A DNA stretch of 64,000 bases from Stenotrophomonas sp. 57 (GTDB taxonomy: Bacteria; Pseudomonadota; Gammaproteobacteria; Xanthomonadales; Xanthomonadaceae): positions 2,540,001 through 2,604,000 of the forward strand of contig NZ_CP127407.1 of assembly GCF_030291075.1 (NCBI RefSeq). Direction: 5' to 3'. Shown in pieces: positions 25,484-34,313 of the stretch. The notes beneath the pieces are model-generated. The model saw only the letters and a list, made by a program, of their open reading frames with translations. It searched no databases and had not been told where the DNA came from. The stretch's first letter is position 1, and every line of letters starts with the position of its first letter. Position numbers and translations under genes: made by a program.

Positions 25484-27394
25484 TCAATACACCGGCAGAT
25501 CGATGTAGCTCGCCTGCGCTGCGCTGTGCCAGACCCGCTGCGTGGCCTTCTGGTAATCGCCCGGCTTGGCCAGGTAGATGTTCGGCACGTAGGTCTGCGG
25601 ATTGCGGTCATACAGCGGGAACAGGCTGGACTGCACCTGCACCATCACCCGATGCCCCTTCTGGAACGTGTGGTTGGCGTTGGGCAGGTCGAAGCGATAC
25701 GGCAGCACCTGGTTGGCCGCCAGCGGCTTCGGATCGCTGAAGCTCTCGCGGTAGCGGCCGCGGAAGATCGCCAACGACACCGGCAGCTCATAGCCCCCCA
25801 TCTCCGGCGTCGACGCTTCCTGGTCCGGATACACGTCGATCAGCTTCACCACCCAGTCGCTGTCGGTGCCACTGGTCGAGGCCTGCAGATGCACCACTGG
25901 CGCGCCGCCGATGCGCAGCGGCGCGGTCAGCGGTTCGGTGATGAAGGTCAATACGTCCGGGCGACCATCGACAAAGCGCTGGTCCTTGACCAGCCAGGTG
26001 GTCCACATGTCCCGGTCACCGAAGCGGACCGGACGCGGCACGAACGGCACCGGCTTGGCCGGGTCGGACACGTACTCCTCGAAGTCACCCTCGCCCGTCG
26101 CCGGCGCCTGGAATGCCAGCTTGCCGCCGGCGCGCAGGTACAGCGGCTTGCTGCTGGCGGCACAGCCCTTGTCGCAGCTGCGCGGCCAGCCCTTCAAGCG
26201 ATCCCAGTGGTTTTCGCCGGTGTTGTAGATCAGCACCGGCGGCGTGTCGGCCTTCGGCGCACCGTCCACCAGGTACTGGTCGAAGAACGGCTTGAGTACA
26301 TCACGGCGGAACTGCAGCGCGGTATCGCCGTCGAACTTCAGCGCGCCCAGCTCGCTGGCGCTGTAGTTCACCTGGCTGTGTCGCCACGGGCCCATCACCA
26401 GGTAATTGCGGTTGTTGCCACTGTCGCGCCCTTCCATGGCCTGGTAGGCGTGGTTGGCACCCCACATGTCCTCCTGGTCCCACAGGCCCTGCAGCCACAT
26501 GGTCGGCACCTTCAACGGCGTTTTCGCCATCACCGCGTCCAGCGCCTGGCCCTGCCAGAAGCCGTCATAGGCCGGGTGCTCGACCAGCTTCTTCCACCAG
26601 GTCAGCTGGTCCACGCCGGTGAAGCGCGCATAGTCGCCAGCCGAACCGATCCGCAGGAACGTGCTGTAGTCGTCGTAGCCGAGGCTGGGCAGCGGCGTAC
26701 CCTTGCCGCGCTTCTCGGTCTGCATCGCGAAATAGTTGAAGTTGACCTGGCGGAACGCGCCGTAGTTGAGCCAATCGTCCCCCATCCAGCCATCGACCAT
26801 CGGGCTCTGCGGTGCCGCCACCTTCAACGCCGGATGCGGGTCGGTCAACGCCATCACCACGGTGAAACCTTCATAGGACGAGCCCAGCATGCCGACCTTG
26901 CCGTTGCTCTCCGGCACGTTCTTCACCAGCCAATCGATGGTGTCCCAGGCGTCGGTGGAATGGTCGACCTGGGTGTTGTTCAACGGCCCGCGCAAGGGCC
27001 GGGTCATCACGTAATCGCCTTCGGAGCCGTACTTGCCACGGATGTCCTGGAACACACGGATATAGCCGCCATCGACGAACACCTCGTCACCCTGTGGCAA
27101 CAGGTCGCGCATGCGCGGCGAATCACTGCGGCTGGCGCGACCGGCAGCATCGTAGGGCGTACGGGTCAGCAGGATCGGCGCATTACGTGCGCCCTTGGGC
27201 ACCACGATCACCGTATACAGCCTGGTTCCATCACGCATCGGCACCATCACCACGCGCTTGTCGTAGTCGCGGCCGACATCCGGGGCGACGAAGGGCTTGC
27301 CGCTGATGTCCGGGGTCATCGGCGGGGTATCGGCGGCCAGCACGCTGCTGGACAGGCAAAGGGCAATGGCTACAGCGACGGCACGCACACGCAT
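25484..27394 (-). CDS. Exported CocE/NonD-family hydrolase
   Basis: The ATG at 27394, preceded by GGGAGGGG, gives 636 residues with a signal peptide (MRVRAVAVAIALCLSSSVLAA). The S15/CocE hydrolase marks are present. They include RDGTRLYTVIVVPKG and the nucleophile elbow G-S-S-Y-E-G (KVGMLGSSYEGFTVVMAL). An Asp appears in YLVDGAPKADTPPVLIYNTGENHWD, and the jelly-roll C-terminal domain ends DLPNANHTFQKGHRVMVQVQSSLFPLYDRNPQT. Members cleave esters or acylated amides (cocaine esterase, glutaryl-acylase and X-Pro peptidase relatives). The location is periplasmic and the substrate unknown. Confidence 0.9.
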   Translation of the reverse strand: MRVRAVAVAIALCLSSSVLAADTPPMTPDISGKPFVAPDVGRDYDKRVVMVPMRDGTRLYTVIVVPKGARNAPILLTRTPYDAAGRASRSDSPRMRDLLPQGDEVFVDGGYIRVFQDIRGKYGSEGDYVMTRPLRGPLNNTQVDHSTDAWDTIDWLVKNVPESNGKVGMLGSSYEGFTVVMALTDPHPALKVAAPQSPMVDGWMGDDWLNYGAFRQVNFNYFAMQTEKRGKGTPLPSLGYDDYSTFLRIGSAGDYARFTGVDQLTWWKKLVEHPAYDGFWQGQALDAVMAKTPLKVPTMWLQGLWDQEDMWGANHAYQAMEGRDSGNNRNYLVMGPWRHSQVNYSASELGALKFDGDTALQFRRDVLKPFFDQYLVDGAPKADTPPVLIYNTGENHWDRLKGWPRSCDKGCAASSKPLYLRAGGKLAFQAPATGEGDFEEYVSDPAKPVPFVPRPVRFGDRDMWTTWLVKDQRFVDGRPDVLTFITEPLTAPLRIGGAPVVHLQASTSGTDSDWVVKLIDVYPDQEASTPEMGGYELPVSLAIFRGRYRESFSDPKPLAANQVLPYRFDLPNANHTFQKGHRVMVQVQSSLFPLYDRNPQTYVPNIYLAKPGDYQKATQRVWHSAAQASYIDLPVY

Positions 27395-27537
27395 GGACAA
27401 CCCCTCCCGGCAGGAAAGCCTCAAGCCTACTCCTGCGCTGTGCCGTGAAGTGTGTGCAGGCTTTGCATTCTGCGGCGGGAGCAGGCAGGACTGATGGCAC
27501 ATGTGCTGCCCGACGGGCACCCACCGATCTGACCGTT

Positions 27538-27612
27538 GTAGAGCCGAGCCCACGCTCGGCTGCTTTTCACGCAGATTGCGGCGGCCCCAGCCGAGCGTGG
27601 GCTCGGCTCTAC
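27538..27612. repeat. SMAG-type repeat, inverted dimer
   Basis: GTAGAGCCGAGCCCACGCTCGGC at the left and GCCGAGCGTGGGCTCGGCTCTAC at the right form an inverted pair. About 30 bases lie between them, and each unit is also a palindrome. The pair lies upstream of the CocE-like gene and ends five bases after the stop codon of the SnoaL-like gene. Confidence 0.85.
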
Positions 27613-27616
27613 AACA

Positions 27617-28003
27617 TCAGGCCGCCGTCACTTCATGCAGCGCCAGCCAGCGCCAGCGTCCGGCTTCCTGCCGCAGCACCGCCAGCGACTCCCGCCAAGC
27701 AGGCGTGCCGCCATCGATCGAATGGCCCTCGCGATAACGCAGCACCGCCAACGGTGACGGCGCGTCCACGGCCTGCACGGCCTCGATGCTGATCCGCAAC
27801 CCGGCGCGCGCGCCATGGCCTCCCACGAACAGCGCCTGCACGGCATCGCGATCCAGCCGCCGCCCCGCGATGCCGACCATGCTGAAGTCCGCACTGAAGT
27901 GCGCCATCAGATCCTCCAGCGCATCGGTGCCGACGTCGGCACGGAGCCAGGCCTGCAGCGTGTCGTGCAGGAGGTGGATTTCATGTTCTGCAGTGGTGTC
28001 CAT
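27617..28003 (-). CDS. Small SnoaL/DUF4440-like protein
   Basis: The 128-residue protein starts at an ATG that overlaps the MFS stop codon by one base (TGATG), so it is translationally coupled to the exporter. The pattern (EHEIHLLHDTLQAWLRADVG, LMAHFSADFSMVGIAGRRLDRDAVQALF, and WRESLAVLRQEAGRWRWLALHEVTAA) fits the NTF2-like cone fold of the SnoaL/DUF4440 group. A catalytic or binding role cannot be assigned. The long open frame upstream in the same frame is the reverse shadow of the MFS gene. Confidence 0.75.
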   Translation of the reverse strand: MDTTAEHEIHLLHDTLQAWLRADVGTDALEDLMAHFSADFSMVGIAGRRLDRDAVQALFVGGHGARAGLRISIEAVQAVDAPSPLAVLRYREGHSIDGGTPAWRESLAVLRQEAGRWRWLALHEVTAA

Positions 28004-29361
28004 CAGGCATTCCCGGGTTGCGAAAGGGAAACAGAGTGCGAGCGGCGCAACAGCGCCATCGGCAACAGCGTCATTGCGGCGGCAAGGCCCAGCGCCACGC
28101 TGGTGGCTTGTGCCGGCAGCCACTGCATGGCCAGCGCCAGCAGCAGCGCGATGGCGGCGGTACCCAGGCAGAAGCTGAGCTGGCGGTTGAGGTTCCATAG
28201 CGCGCTGGCGTCGCCCAGCGCCTCGCCCTCGACACCATTGAACGCCAGCGTCTGCGCGGTGCTGCTGCACAGGCTGCCACCGGCGCCCATCAGTGCGAAC
28301 AACAACGCAGCCAAGGTAAAGGCCGGCTGTGGCAGCAGCGCCATCAGCAGCAGGCCGCTGGCCTGAAGCAGCATGCCCACGCGCAGTACCGTGGCCGGGC
28401 CGAAACGGGCCAGCAGGCGTTTGCTGGCAGTAATCGCCACGGCCGAGGCCAGCGCCCACGGCAGCATCAATGCGCCGATGCGCGCGGCGCTGTAACCGGC
28501 CTGGTGCAGCTGCAGCGTGCTGACCAGCTGACTGCCGATGAACACGCCGGGCACTGCCAGATACACCAGCATTGCCAGCCGCAGCCCGCGATGGGACAGC
28601 AGCGACCAGCGCAGCAACGGGTGCGCCTGCCGTCGTGCATGCCGCAGGTGGAATGCCGCCAGCAGCAATGCGATCAGCAGCAATGCGGCACCGGCGGCCC
28701 GATGGCCGGGTTCGCCCAGCCAGGTCAGCGCCAGCAGCAGCGCGCCCAGCGCCAGCATCGCGGTGGTCAGCGCATAGGCCTGCAGCCGCGGCGCACCTCG
28801 TGTGCCATCGGTCGGCATCCAGGCCAGCACCAGGCCGATCGCCACCGCCGCCAACGGCAGGCTGGCCCAAAGCACACCGCGCCAGGACAGCCACTGCACC
28901 AGCAATCCGCCCAGGGCTGGCGCCAGGGCCGGCACCAGCAGCGCCACCAGCAGGATGCGCCGGGTCAGCGCGCCACGCTGGTCAGGCGTGCATTGCCGGT
29001 AGGCCGCGGCCTGCGCCACCGGAATCAGCAGGCCACCCGCCAACCCCTGCAGCAGGCGCCAGCCCAGCAGCCAGCCAATGCCTGGCGCAGCACCGGCCAG
29101 CATGGCGGCGACGGCGAAAACCAGCAGCGCCACCAGCAGCAGGCGCCGTTCGCCGCAGCGTGCGGCCAGCCACGGCGCCAGCGGAATCACCACGCTCAGG
29201 CCCAACATGTAGGCGGTACCGACCCAGGCCAGGCCGCCGATGTCGGCCTGCAGCTCTGCCGCCAGCGCCGGATAGGCAACCGTGGCGATGAACATGTTGA
29301 CCAGGTCCAGGGCGAATACCAGCAGGAAGATCGCCTCATGGCGCAGGCGGGGGGACGGCAT
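28003..29361 (-). CDS. MFS drug-resistance transporter (DHA2-like)
   Basis: The 452-residue protein has about 14 hydrophobic segments. The DHA signature regions are present: LDLVNMFIATVAYPALAAELQ in helix 1, WVGTAYMLGLSVVIPLAPWLAARCGERRLLL and GWRLLQGLAGGLLIPVAQAAAYR. It would export drugs or other toxic small molecules in exchange for protons. The divergent LysR gene starts 96 bases away across a spacer with a perfect palindrome. The SnoaL-like gene follows in the same operon. Confidence 0.9.
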   Translation of the reverse strand: MPSPRLRHEAIFLLVFALDLVNMFIATVAYPALAAELQADIGGLAWVGTAYMLGLSVVIPLAPWLAARCGERRLLLVALLVFAVAAMLAGAAPGIGWLLGWRLLQGLAGGLLIPVAQAAAYRQCTPDQRGALTRRILLVALLVPALAPALGGLLVQWLSWRGVLWASLPLAAVAIGLVLAWMPTDGTRGAPRLQAYALTTAMLALGALLLALTWLGEPGHRAAGAALLLIALLLAAFHLRHARRQAHPLLRWSLLSHRGLRLAMLVYLAVPGVFIGSQLVSTLQLHQAGYSAARIGALMLPWALASAVAITASKRLLARFGPATVLRVGMLLQASGLLLMALLPQPAFTLAALLFALMGAGGSLCSSTAQTLAFNGVEGEALGDASALWNLNRQLSFCLGTAAIALLLALAMQWLPAQATSVALGLAAAMTLLPMALLRRSHSVSLSQPGNA

Positions 29362-29437
29362 CGACGGCGCTCCATCAGAGAAGCGGCCAGCATGCCGAGT
29401 TGGCCTTGTTTGAAAAACACGACGACAGCTGCAACAC

Positions 29438-29456
29438 TGTCAAACATAGTTTGACA
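29438..29456. promoter_or_regulatory. LysR-type operator in the MFS/LysR spacer
   Basis: TGTCAAACATAGTTTGACA has two exact 7-bp inverted arms around five bases. It directly abuts the LysR start codon at 29457, so binding here should repress that gene and affect the divergent MFS gene. Confidence 0.7.
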
Positions 29457-30371
29457 ATGAGCCCCATGGTCAGCCTCGATCGCTTCGACATCTTCCGCGC
29501 CGTGGTCGAGGCCGGCAGCCTTACCGCGGCCGCCGACCGCCTGGGCCTGAGCCGCGCGGTGGTCAGCTTCAACCTGAAGCGGCTGGAGCAGGAACTGGGC
29601 GTGACCCTGCTGCTGCGCAGTACCCGCCACCTGGCCCTGACCGAGGCGGGTGAACAGTTCCTGCAGCACTGCGTGCAGGCGCTGGACGCCGCCCAGGCGG
29701 CGATCGATGCCGCGCGCCGCGACCAGCACCAGCTGCAGGGCGTGCTGCGCCTGACGACCACGGCGGAGTACGCCCAACTGCGCCTGATCCCGGCGCTGGA
29801 GGCGTTTCGGACGCGGCACCCGGCCCTTCAGCTGCACCTGTCGACCTCACCGGCACCGGCAGACCTGATTCCTGAACGGTTCGACCTGGCCATCCGCCTC
29901 GGCCGCCTTCCGGATTCAGGGCTGCATGCCAGCGAGCTGGAACGCCATCCATTGTGCGCGGTGGCGGCTCCATCCCTGCTGGCACGCCTGCCCTCTACCG
30001 ATGCGGCCGATGACCCGGCCCAGCTGGGCACCCTGCCCCGCCTCGGCTATCCGCGCCTGGCCGATGTGCCGGTGGTCGCGCCCGACGGCAGCGACGCCTT
30101 GTTTGCCACCAACCCGGGCAATGCAGTGGTGCGCGTGGATGGTGCCAGCAGCCTGCGTGCCTTCGCCCTGGCCGGCGCCGGGGTCACCGTGCTGCCACGT
30201 TGGCTGATCGAGGACGACCTGGCCCAGGACCGCCTGCGCCCGGTGCTGCGCCAGCACCGCTTCCCGCAGCAGAGCGTGTACGCGGTCTACCCGCACAGCA
30301 CGCAGCCCTCGCCGAAGGTGCGTCAACTGATCGATTTCCTGCGCGGGTGGTTTGGCAGCGCGCCCGGGTGA
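29457..30371 (+). CDS. LysR family transcriptional regulator
   Basis: The ATG at 29457 gives 304 residues, with another ATG nine bases later. The HTH is at about residues 9-66 (SLTAAADRLGLSRAVVSFNLKRLEQELG), followed by the effector domain with FDLAIRLGRLPDSGL and ending in KVRQLIDFLRGWF. It is divergent from the DHA2-like exporter with a short spacer. This suggests a regulator that activates the exporter when a toxic compound is sensed. The ligand is unknown. Confidence 0.9.
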   Translation: MSPMVSLDRFDIFRAVVEAGSLTAAADRLGLSRAVVSFNLKRLEQELGVTLLLRSTRHLALTEAGEQFLQHCVQALDAAQAAIDAARRDQHQLQGVLRLTTTAEYAQLRLIPALEAFRTRHPALQLHLSTSPAPADLIPERFDLAIRLGRLPDSGLHASELERHPLCAVAAPSLLARLPSTDAADDPAQLGTLPRLGYPRLADVPVVAPDGSDALFATNPGNAVVRVDGASSLRAFALAGAGVTVLPRWLIEDDLAQDRLRPVLRQHRFPQQSVYAVYPHSTQPSPKVRQLIDFLRGWFGSAPG

Positions 30372-30399
30372 TGACGGCGTCCGCCGGGCGCGGCGTTCT

Positions 30400-30494
30400 G
30401 TAGAGCCGAGCCCACGCTCGGCGCCGTTCTACAACAGCCGAGCATGGGCTCGGCGCCACAGTAGATATCCGGTAGCGCCGGGCCGTGCCCGGCG
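30400..30494. repeat. Three SMAG-type units in a row
   Basis: GTAGAGCCGAGCCCACGCTCGGC begins at 30400. A second unit with AGCCGAGCATGGGCTCGGC follows at about 30435-30453. A third, GTAGCGCCGGGCCGTGCCCGGCG, lies at 30472-30494. The third unit has a different stem from the first two, so two SMAG subclasses sit side by side. The cluster separates the convergent LysR and GH3 genes. Confidence 0.8.
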
Positions 30495-30517
30495 AGCGCA
30501 GCGGCGATCTACAAACG

Positions 30518-30543
30518 GACACGGCCCCTTACGGGGCCGTGTC
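30518..30543 (-). terminator. Intrinsic terminator of the GH3 gene
   Basis: GACACGGCCCC, loop TTAC, GGGGCCGTGTC is a perfect 11-bp stem nine bases after the GH3 stop codon on the reverse strand. It is followed on that strand by CGTTTGT, which is only a weak T-run. Confidence 0.75.
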
Positions 30544-30551
30544 TTCAAGCA

Positions 30552-33347
30552 TCAGCGCAGCACCTGCTCCACCAGCTGCACGTCCACGCTCTGCAGCGGT
30601 TCGGCGGCATTGCGCGACAGCTGCACCTGGTAGGTACCGCCGTCGATCTTCCACTGGCGGGCCTGCGCATCGTAGTGGGCCAGGGTCTTAGGCTCGGCTT
30701 CGATGCGGATGCGGCGCTGTTCGCCCGGCTGCAGGCTCACCTTGTCGTAGCCGATCAGACGGATCGGCGTGGCGCTGCCGGCCGGCAGCTTCAGGTACAG
30801 CTGGGCCACGTCGGCACCGGCGCGCTTGCCGGTGTTGCGGATGTCGACGCTGGCGACCAGGCGCGAACCTTCCACGCTGACTTTCAGGTTCTTATAGGCG
30901 AACGAGGTGTAGGACAGACCATGACCGAAGGCGAAGGTCGGGGTCAGGCCCTTGGCCGCCATCCACTTGTAGCCAACGTTGGCGCCTTCGATATCGAAAT
31001 CGAACACATCACCGAACGGCTTGGCTGGCTTGAAACCGAGGCCGTCGATATGCGGGCGCGGCAGCTGCGATTCGTCCACCACCCAGGTCACCGGCAGGCG
31101 ACCGGACGGGTTTGCCTGGCCGGTCAGCAGCGCGGCGATGCCTTCACCACCGCGGATGCCCGGGTACCAGGCCTGCAGCATCGCCGGCACCTGCGCCAGC
31201 CACGGCGTGCGCACCGGGCCGTTGGTTTCCAGCACCAGCACGGTCTTCGGATTGGCCTTGGCCACCGCCGAGATCAGGGCGTCCTGGTTGTCGGGCAGCT
31301 GCATGTCCGGCAGGTCCACCGATTCGGCCGCCCACTGGGTGGCGAACACGATGGCGACGTCGGCCTGCGCGGCCGCCTTGGCCGCCGCAGCGGCGTTGGT
31401 GCCGTCCACGTACTCGATGGTCGCGTCCGGGCGCGCCGCACGCAGCGATTCCAGCGGCGAGGACGGGTGGAAGATCACCGGGCCCGGCCAGGTGGTCGGC
31501 AGCACGCCCGGCACCGCATTGGTGCCCTTGGCGGTCACGCCCACCATCGACGAACCACCGCCACCGATCACGCCCTTGTCGGCGTGGCCACCGATGATGA
31601 CGATGCGCTTCACCGTGTCGGCCAGCGGCAGCAGGTTGCCTTCATTGCGCAGCAGCACGCTGCCCTCTTCCACCGTGCGCTGGGCCACGGCGAAGCCGGC
31701 CTCGGCATCGACCTTCTGGTGCTGCGGCGGGTTGTCGAAGTTGCCATGCAGGAACATCGTGCGCAGGATGCGCGCGACCATGTCGTTCAGGCGCGCCTGC
31801 GGCACCACGCCACCGTGCACGGCCAGGCGCAGCGGCTCATCGAAGAACACCGCCGCATCGAACACTTCACCGGCCGACTGCTGGTCGAGGCCGGCCAGCG
31901 CGGCCTTCGAACCACTGTGCACGCCACCCCAGTCGGACATCACGAAACCAGGGAACTTCCATTCCTGCTTCAGCACCTGGTTCATCAGGTAGCCGTTCTC
32001 GCAGCCGTAGGTGCCGTTGATCTTGTTGTACGAGCACATCGCCACGCCGGGGCGGCCGGCTTCCAGCGCGATCTCGAAGGCCAGCAGGTCCGACTCGTGC
32101 ATGGCCTGTTCGCCGATGCGCACGTCGTGGAAGTTTCGGCGGGTCTCCATGTCGTTCAGCGCGAAGTGCTTCATCGAGGAGATCACGTGCTGGCTCTGCA
32201 CGCCCTGGATCAGCGCGCCGACCATCGAACCGGCCAGCAGCGGGTCTTCACCGGCGTATTCGAAATTGCGGCCGTTGCGCGGGTCGCGCTGCAGGTTGAC
32301 GCTGCCTGACAGCAGGATGTTGAAGCGCTGCTGCCATGCCTCGCGGCCCATCGTGGCGCCACCGGCGAAGGCCACTTCGCGGTTCCAGCTGGAGGCGGTG
32401 GACGGGCCGGACGGCATGGCGGTGGCGAAGTCACCCGGACGGATACCACCGGGATTGGTCACGCCGACGCCGGCATCGGCCGACTGCTGCGACGGGATGC
32501 CCAGGCGCGGCACTGCCGGCACGAAGCCGGCCGAACCGACCGCGCCCTCCGGCAACGGACCACCGTCCTTGCCCAGCCCGAAGTAGCTGTGCAGCATCTG
32601 GAATTTCTCGTCCTCGGTCATCGCCTTCAGCAGCAGCGCAGCGCGCGCATCGGCGTTGAGGGTGGTGTCCATCCACGGCCTGTCGCCATGTTTGTCGGCG
32701 GCATAGGCCAGGGTCAGCAGGGTGGCACGCAGCGTGCTGCCTTCCACCTTGAACGGTGAACTGCTGGCCGCCTGGAAGCCGTCGCTGAAGTAGCTGGCGT
32801 CAGCTTCCAGCGCCACACGCGCCGGATCGAAGCCGGCGGCCTTGGCCGATTCACCGGCCACCGCGCCGAGCAGCACCGCCGGTGCACCCAGCCGCGAACG
32901 GGTGACCAGCGCTGGCAGCTGCGCGGCACCTGCGCCGGCATCGGTATAGACCGCCACCGTGTGGCGGCCATCGTCCAGGCGCAGGTAGTTCAAGCCTGGC
33001 TGGTCAGGACCGGACTCGGCAGCAATCGGCAGCCGGGTCAGCACGGCTTGGCCGCGCTGGGTCTGGCCATCGTCCTTGCCGGCGGCGACGAAGCGGTATT
33101 CGTAACCCAGGCCATCGGCCAGCACCTGCAGCGGATCGACCTGGCCGATGCCGCGCTGCACCTGACGCACGCTCACCGCGTCCACCTTCAGGCTTTTCAG
33201 CTGCGCGGCCAGGGCCGGCATCGCCTCGGCGTCGGGTGCCTGTTCCAGGGTCAAGACAGTGAAGGCTGCGGGATCGGCCCAAGCCGGGGCGGCCAGTGCG
33301 GCAGACAGGGCAAGGGAGAGAGCGAGCGGCTTTGTAAACGTTTTCAT
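30552..33347 (-). CDS. Exported GH3 beta-glucosidase with unusual N-terminal domain
   Basis: The ATG at 33347 gives 931 residues with a signal peptide (about 1-24). Residues 222 to the end form a complete glycoside hydrolase family 3 enzyme: KHFALND, CSYNKINGTYGCENGYL, and the nucleophile region FVMSDWGGVHS with Asp472. The second alpha/beta domain and the C-terminal fibronectin-III-like domain (YTSFAYKNLKVSVEGSRLVASVDIRNTGKRAGADVAQLYL) follow. It should remove glucose or xylose from beta-linked sugars in the periplasm. Residues 27-170 are not part of GH3 and look like a decayed endonuclease/exonuclease/phosphatase domain. Longer upstream readings to 33569 lack such features. Confidence 0.92.
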   Translation of the reverse strand: MKTFTKPLALSLALSAALAAPAWADPAAFTVLTLEQAPDAEAMPALAAQLKSLKVDAVSVRQVQRGIGQVDPLQVLADGLGYEYRFVAAGKDDGQTQRGQAVLTRLPIAAESGPDQPGLNYLRLDDGRHTVAVYTDAGAGAAQLPALVTRSRLGAPAVLLGAVAGESAKAAGFDPARVALEADASYFSDGFQAASSSPFKVEGSTLRATLLTLAYAADKHGDRPWMDTTLNADARAALLLKAMTEDEKFQMLHSYFGLGKDGGPLPEGAVGSAGFVPAVPRLGIPSQQSADAGVGVTNPGGIRPGDFATAMPSGPSTASSWNREVAFAGGATMGREAWQQRFNILLSGSVNLQRDPRNGRNFEYAGEDPLLAGSMVGALIQGVQSQHVISSMKHFALNDMETRRNFHDVRIGEQAMHESDLLAFEIALEAGRPGVAMCSYNKINGTYGCENGYLMNQVLKQEWKFPGFVMSDWGGVHSGSKAALAGLDQQSAGEVFDAAVFFDEPLRLAVHGGVVPQARLNDMVARILRTMFLHGNFDNPPQHQKVDAEAGFAVAQRTVEEGSVLLRNEGNLLPLADTVKRIVIIGGHADKGVIGGGGSSMVGVTAKGTNAVPGVLPTTWPGPVIFHPSSPLESLRAARPDATIEYVDGTNAAAAAKAAAQADVAIVFATQWAAESVDLPDMQLPDNQDALISAVAKANPKTVLVLETNGPVRTPWLAQVPAMLQAWYPGIRGGEGIAALLTGQANPSGRLPVTWVVDESQLPRPHIDGLGFKPAKPFGDVFDFDIEGANVGYKWMAAKGLTPTFAFGHGLSYTSFAYKNLKVSVEGSRLVASVDIRNTGKRAGADVAQLYLKLPAGSATPIRLIGYDKVSLQPGEQRRIRIEAEPKTLAHYDAQARQWKIDGGTYQVQLSRNAAEPLQSVDVQLVEQVLR

Positions 33348-33683
33348 CGGCAGGCGTAATTCCGTTGCCAAGGCAATCGGTCCAGGGAAAGTGCCGCCGA
33401 AGGGTGCAGCGTTCATGCCGCGCAGGGGTTGCCAGGCAACCTCCCGCAGGCCGAAGGACGGGCCGGTCTGCGCGCGGGACCCTCCTCCCGGCGTGACAAC
33501 CTGCCTGTCCGGGCCGCGCAGGGCGACCCAATCCTGTGAAGATTGTGGGAGGGCGTTCACACCTGTCAACAGGACCTAAGTCACAGGCGTATCCCGCGGC
33601 TGGTTATCAGGCCATCACCGGCGGTCATCAGCGCGCCGTGCGGGGCTGCCGATAATGAGGGTCCCTGGCCACGAACCGAGCCC
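33348..33683. promoter_or_regulatory. Divergent promoter region between GH3 and VOC genes
   Basis: No credible gene is seen in these 336 bases. The dyads present are TTGCCAAGGCAA (33365-33376), CCTGTCAACAGG (33562-33573) and the wider pair CCTGTGA (33533) with TCACAGG (33581). They may bind a sugar-responsive repressor of the GH3 gene, but no match to a known operator is claimed. Confidence 0.4.
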
Positions 33684-34118
33684 ATGACCGTACATCGCGA
33701 CTTCGACCATCTCTGGCGCGACCGCTGTGATACCTCCAGCCAGCGCGCGCCGCGCGTGCTGATCCGCGTGTTCGTGGCGCCCGGTGAGCTGGAGCGCAGC
33801 GTGGCCTTCTACGAGCAGTTGCAGGGACTGGTGGCCGATGCCGGGTTTCCATTCCCGGAGGCCGGGCTTCGCCTGGCGATGGTGGGTGCGTTCCTGCTGA
33901 TCGAAGGCAGCGACGATGCGCTGGCGCCGTTCACCTCCACCACCGGCACCCTGCTGGTCGATGATGTGCGGCCCTATCACGACCGGTTGGTGGCGGCCGG
34001 GGCCGAGATCATCTTCCCGCTGCAGGTCGTGCCCACCGGTGCGGCATTCAATGCGGTGCATCCCGATGGCACGGTGGTGGAGTACGTGCACCATCGCCCG
34101 GACCCGCACGGCCGGTGA
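33684..34118 (+). CDS. VOC/glyoxalase-fold protein
   Basis: The 144-residue protein has the paired beta-alpha-beta-beta-beta pattern of the vicinal oxygen chelate superfamily. The first module contains VLIRVFVAPGELERSVAFYEQLQGLVAD and LRLAMVGAFLLIEGSDD. The second contains GTLLVDDVRPYHDRLVAAGAEIIFPLQVVPTGAAFNAVHPDGTVVEYVHH. The terminal glutamate in VVEYVHH sits where a metal ligand would be. The reaction is unknown. The start at 33684 is chosen because the upstream frame is unlike coding sequence. Confidence 0.8.
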   Translation: MTVHRDFDHLWRDRCDTSSQRAPRVLIRVFVAPGELERSVAFYEQLQGLVADAGFPFPEAGLRLAMVGAFLLIEGSDDALAPFTSTTGTLLVDDVRPYHDRLVAAGAEIIFPLQVVPTGAAFNAVHPDGTVVEYVHHRPDPHGR

Positions 34119-34192
34119 GGGGACGGCCGGGCTGCCGCCCGGCACCCGCTGACGTCAACGTCAACGTCAAAAGCCTGCATTCCGTGGGATGC

Positions 34193-34290
34193 CGGGGCAC
34201 TGTGGGTCTGCGGGGACGGCGCAAGTACGTCCATGTAGCCTTGGTCGCCGCATCCATGCGGCTCACACCCCGCACACCCACAGTGCCCCG
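34193..34290. repeat. Long inverted repeat with nested hairpin
   Basis: A 23-base arm at 34193-34215 (beginning CGGGGCACTGTGGG) is repeated in inverse at 34268-34290 with one mismatch. The 52-base interior has its own perfect stem GCCGCAT/ATGCGGC (34247-34262). Just before it, GTCAAC is repeated in tandem at 34154-34171. It lies between the VOC and AraC genes on the same strand and is not a SMAG unit. Confidence 0.75.
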
Positions 34291-34313
34291 CCTTCGACAG
34301 CTCGCTGGTGGCC

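Noticed and set aside
27617..28894. A 425-residue protein in the frame of the SnoaL-like gene
   Set aside because: Only the last 128 residues are coding-like; the upstream part is a frame shadow of the MFS gene, whose stop overlaps the small gene's start.
30400..30494. Insertion sequence ends
   Set aside because: There is no transposase frame and no target duplication; the units match short SMAG repeats.
33332..33347. LacI-type operator (AAAACGTTTACA on the reverse strand)
   Set aside because: It lies within the first codons of the GH3 gene (Lys-Thr-Phe-Thr) and is explained by coding sequence.
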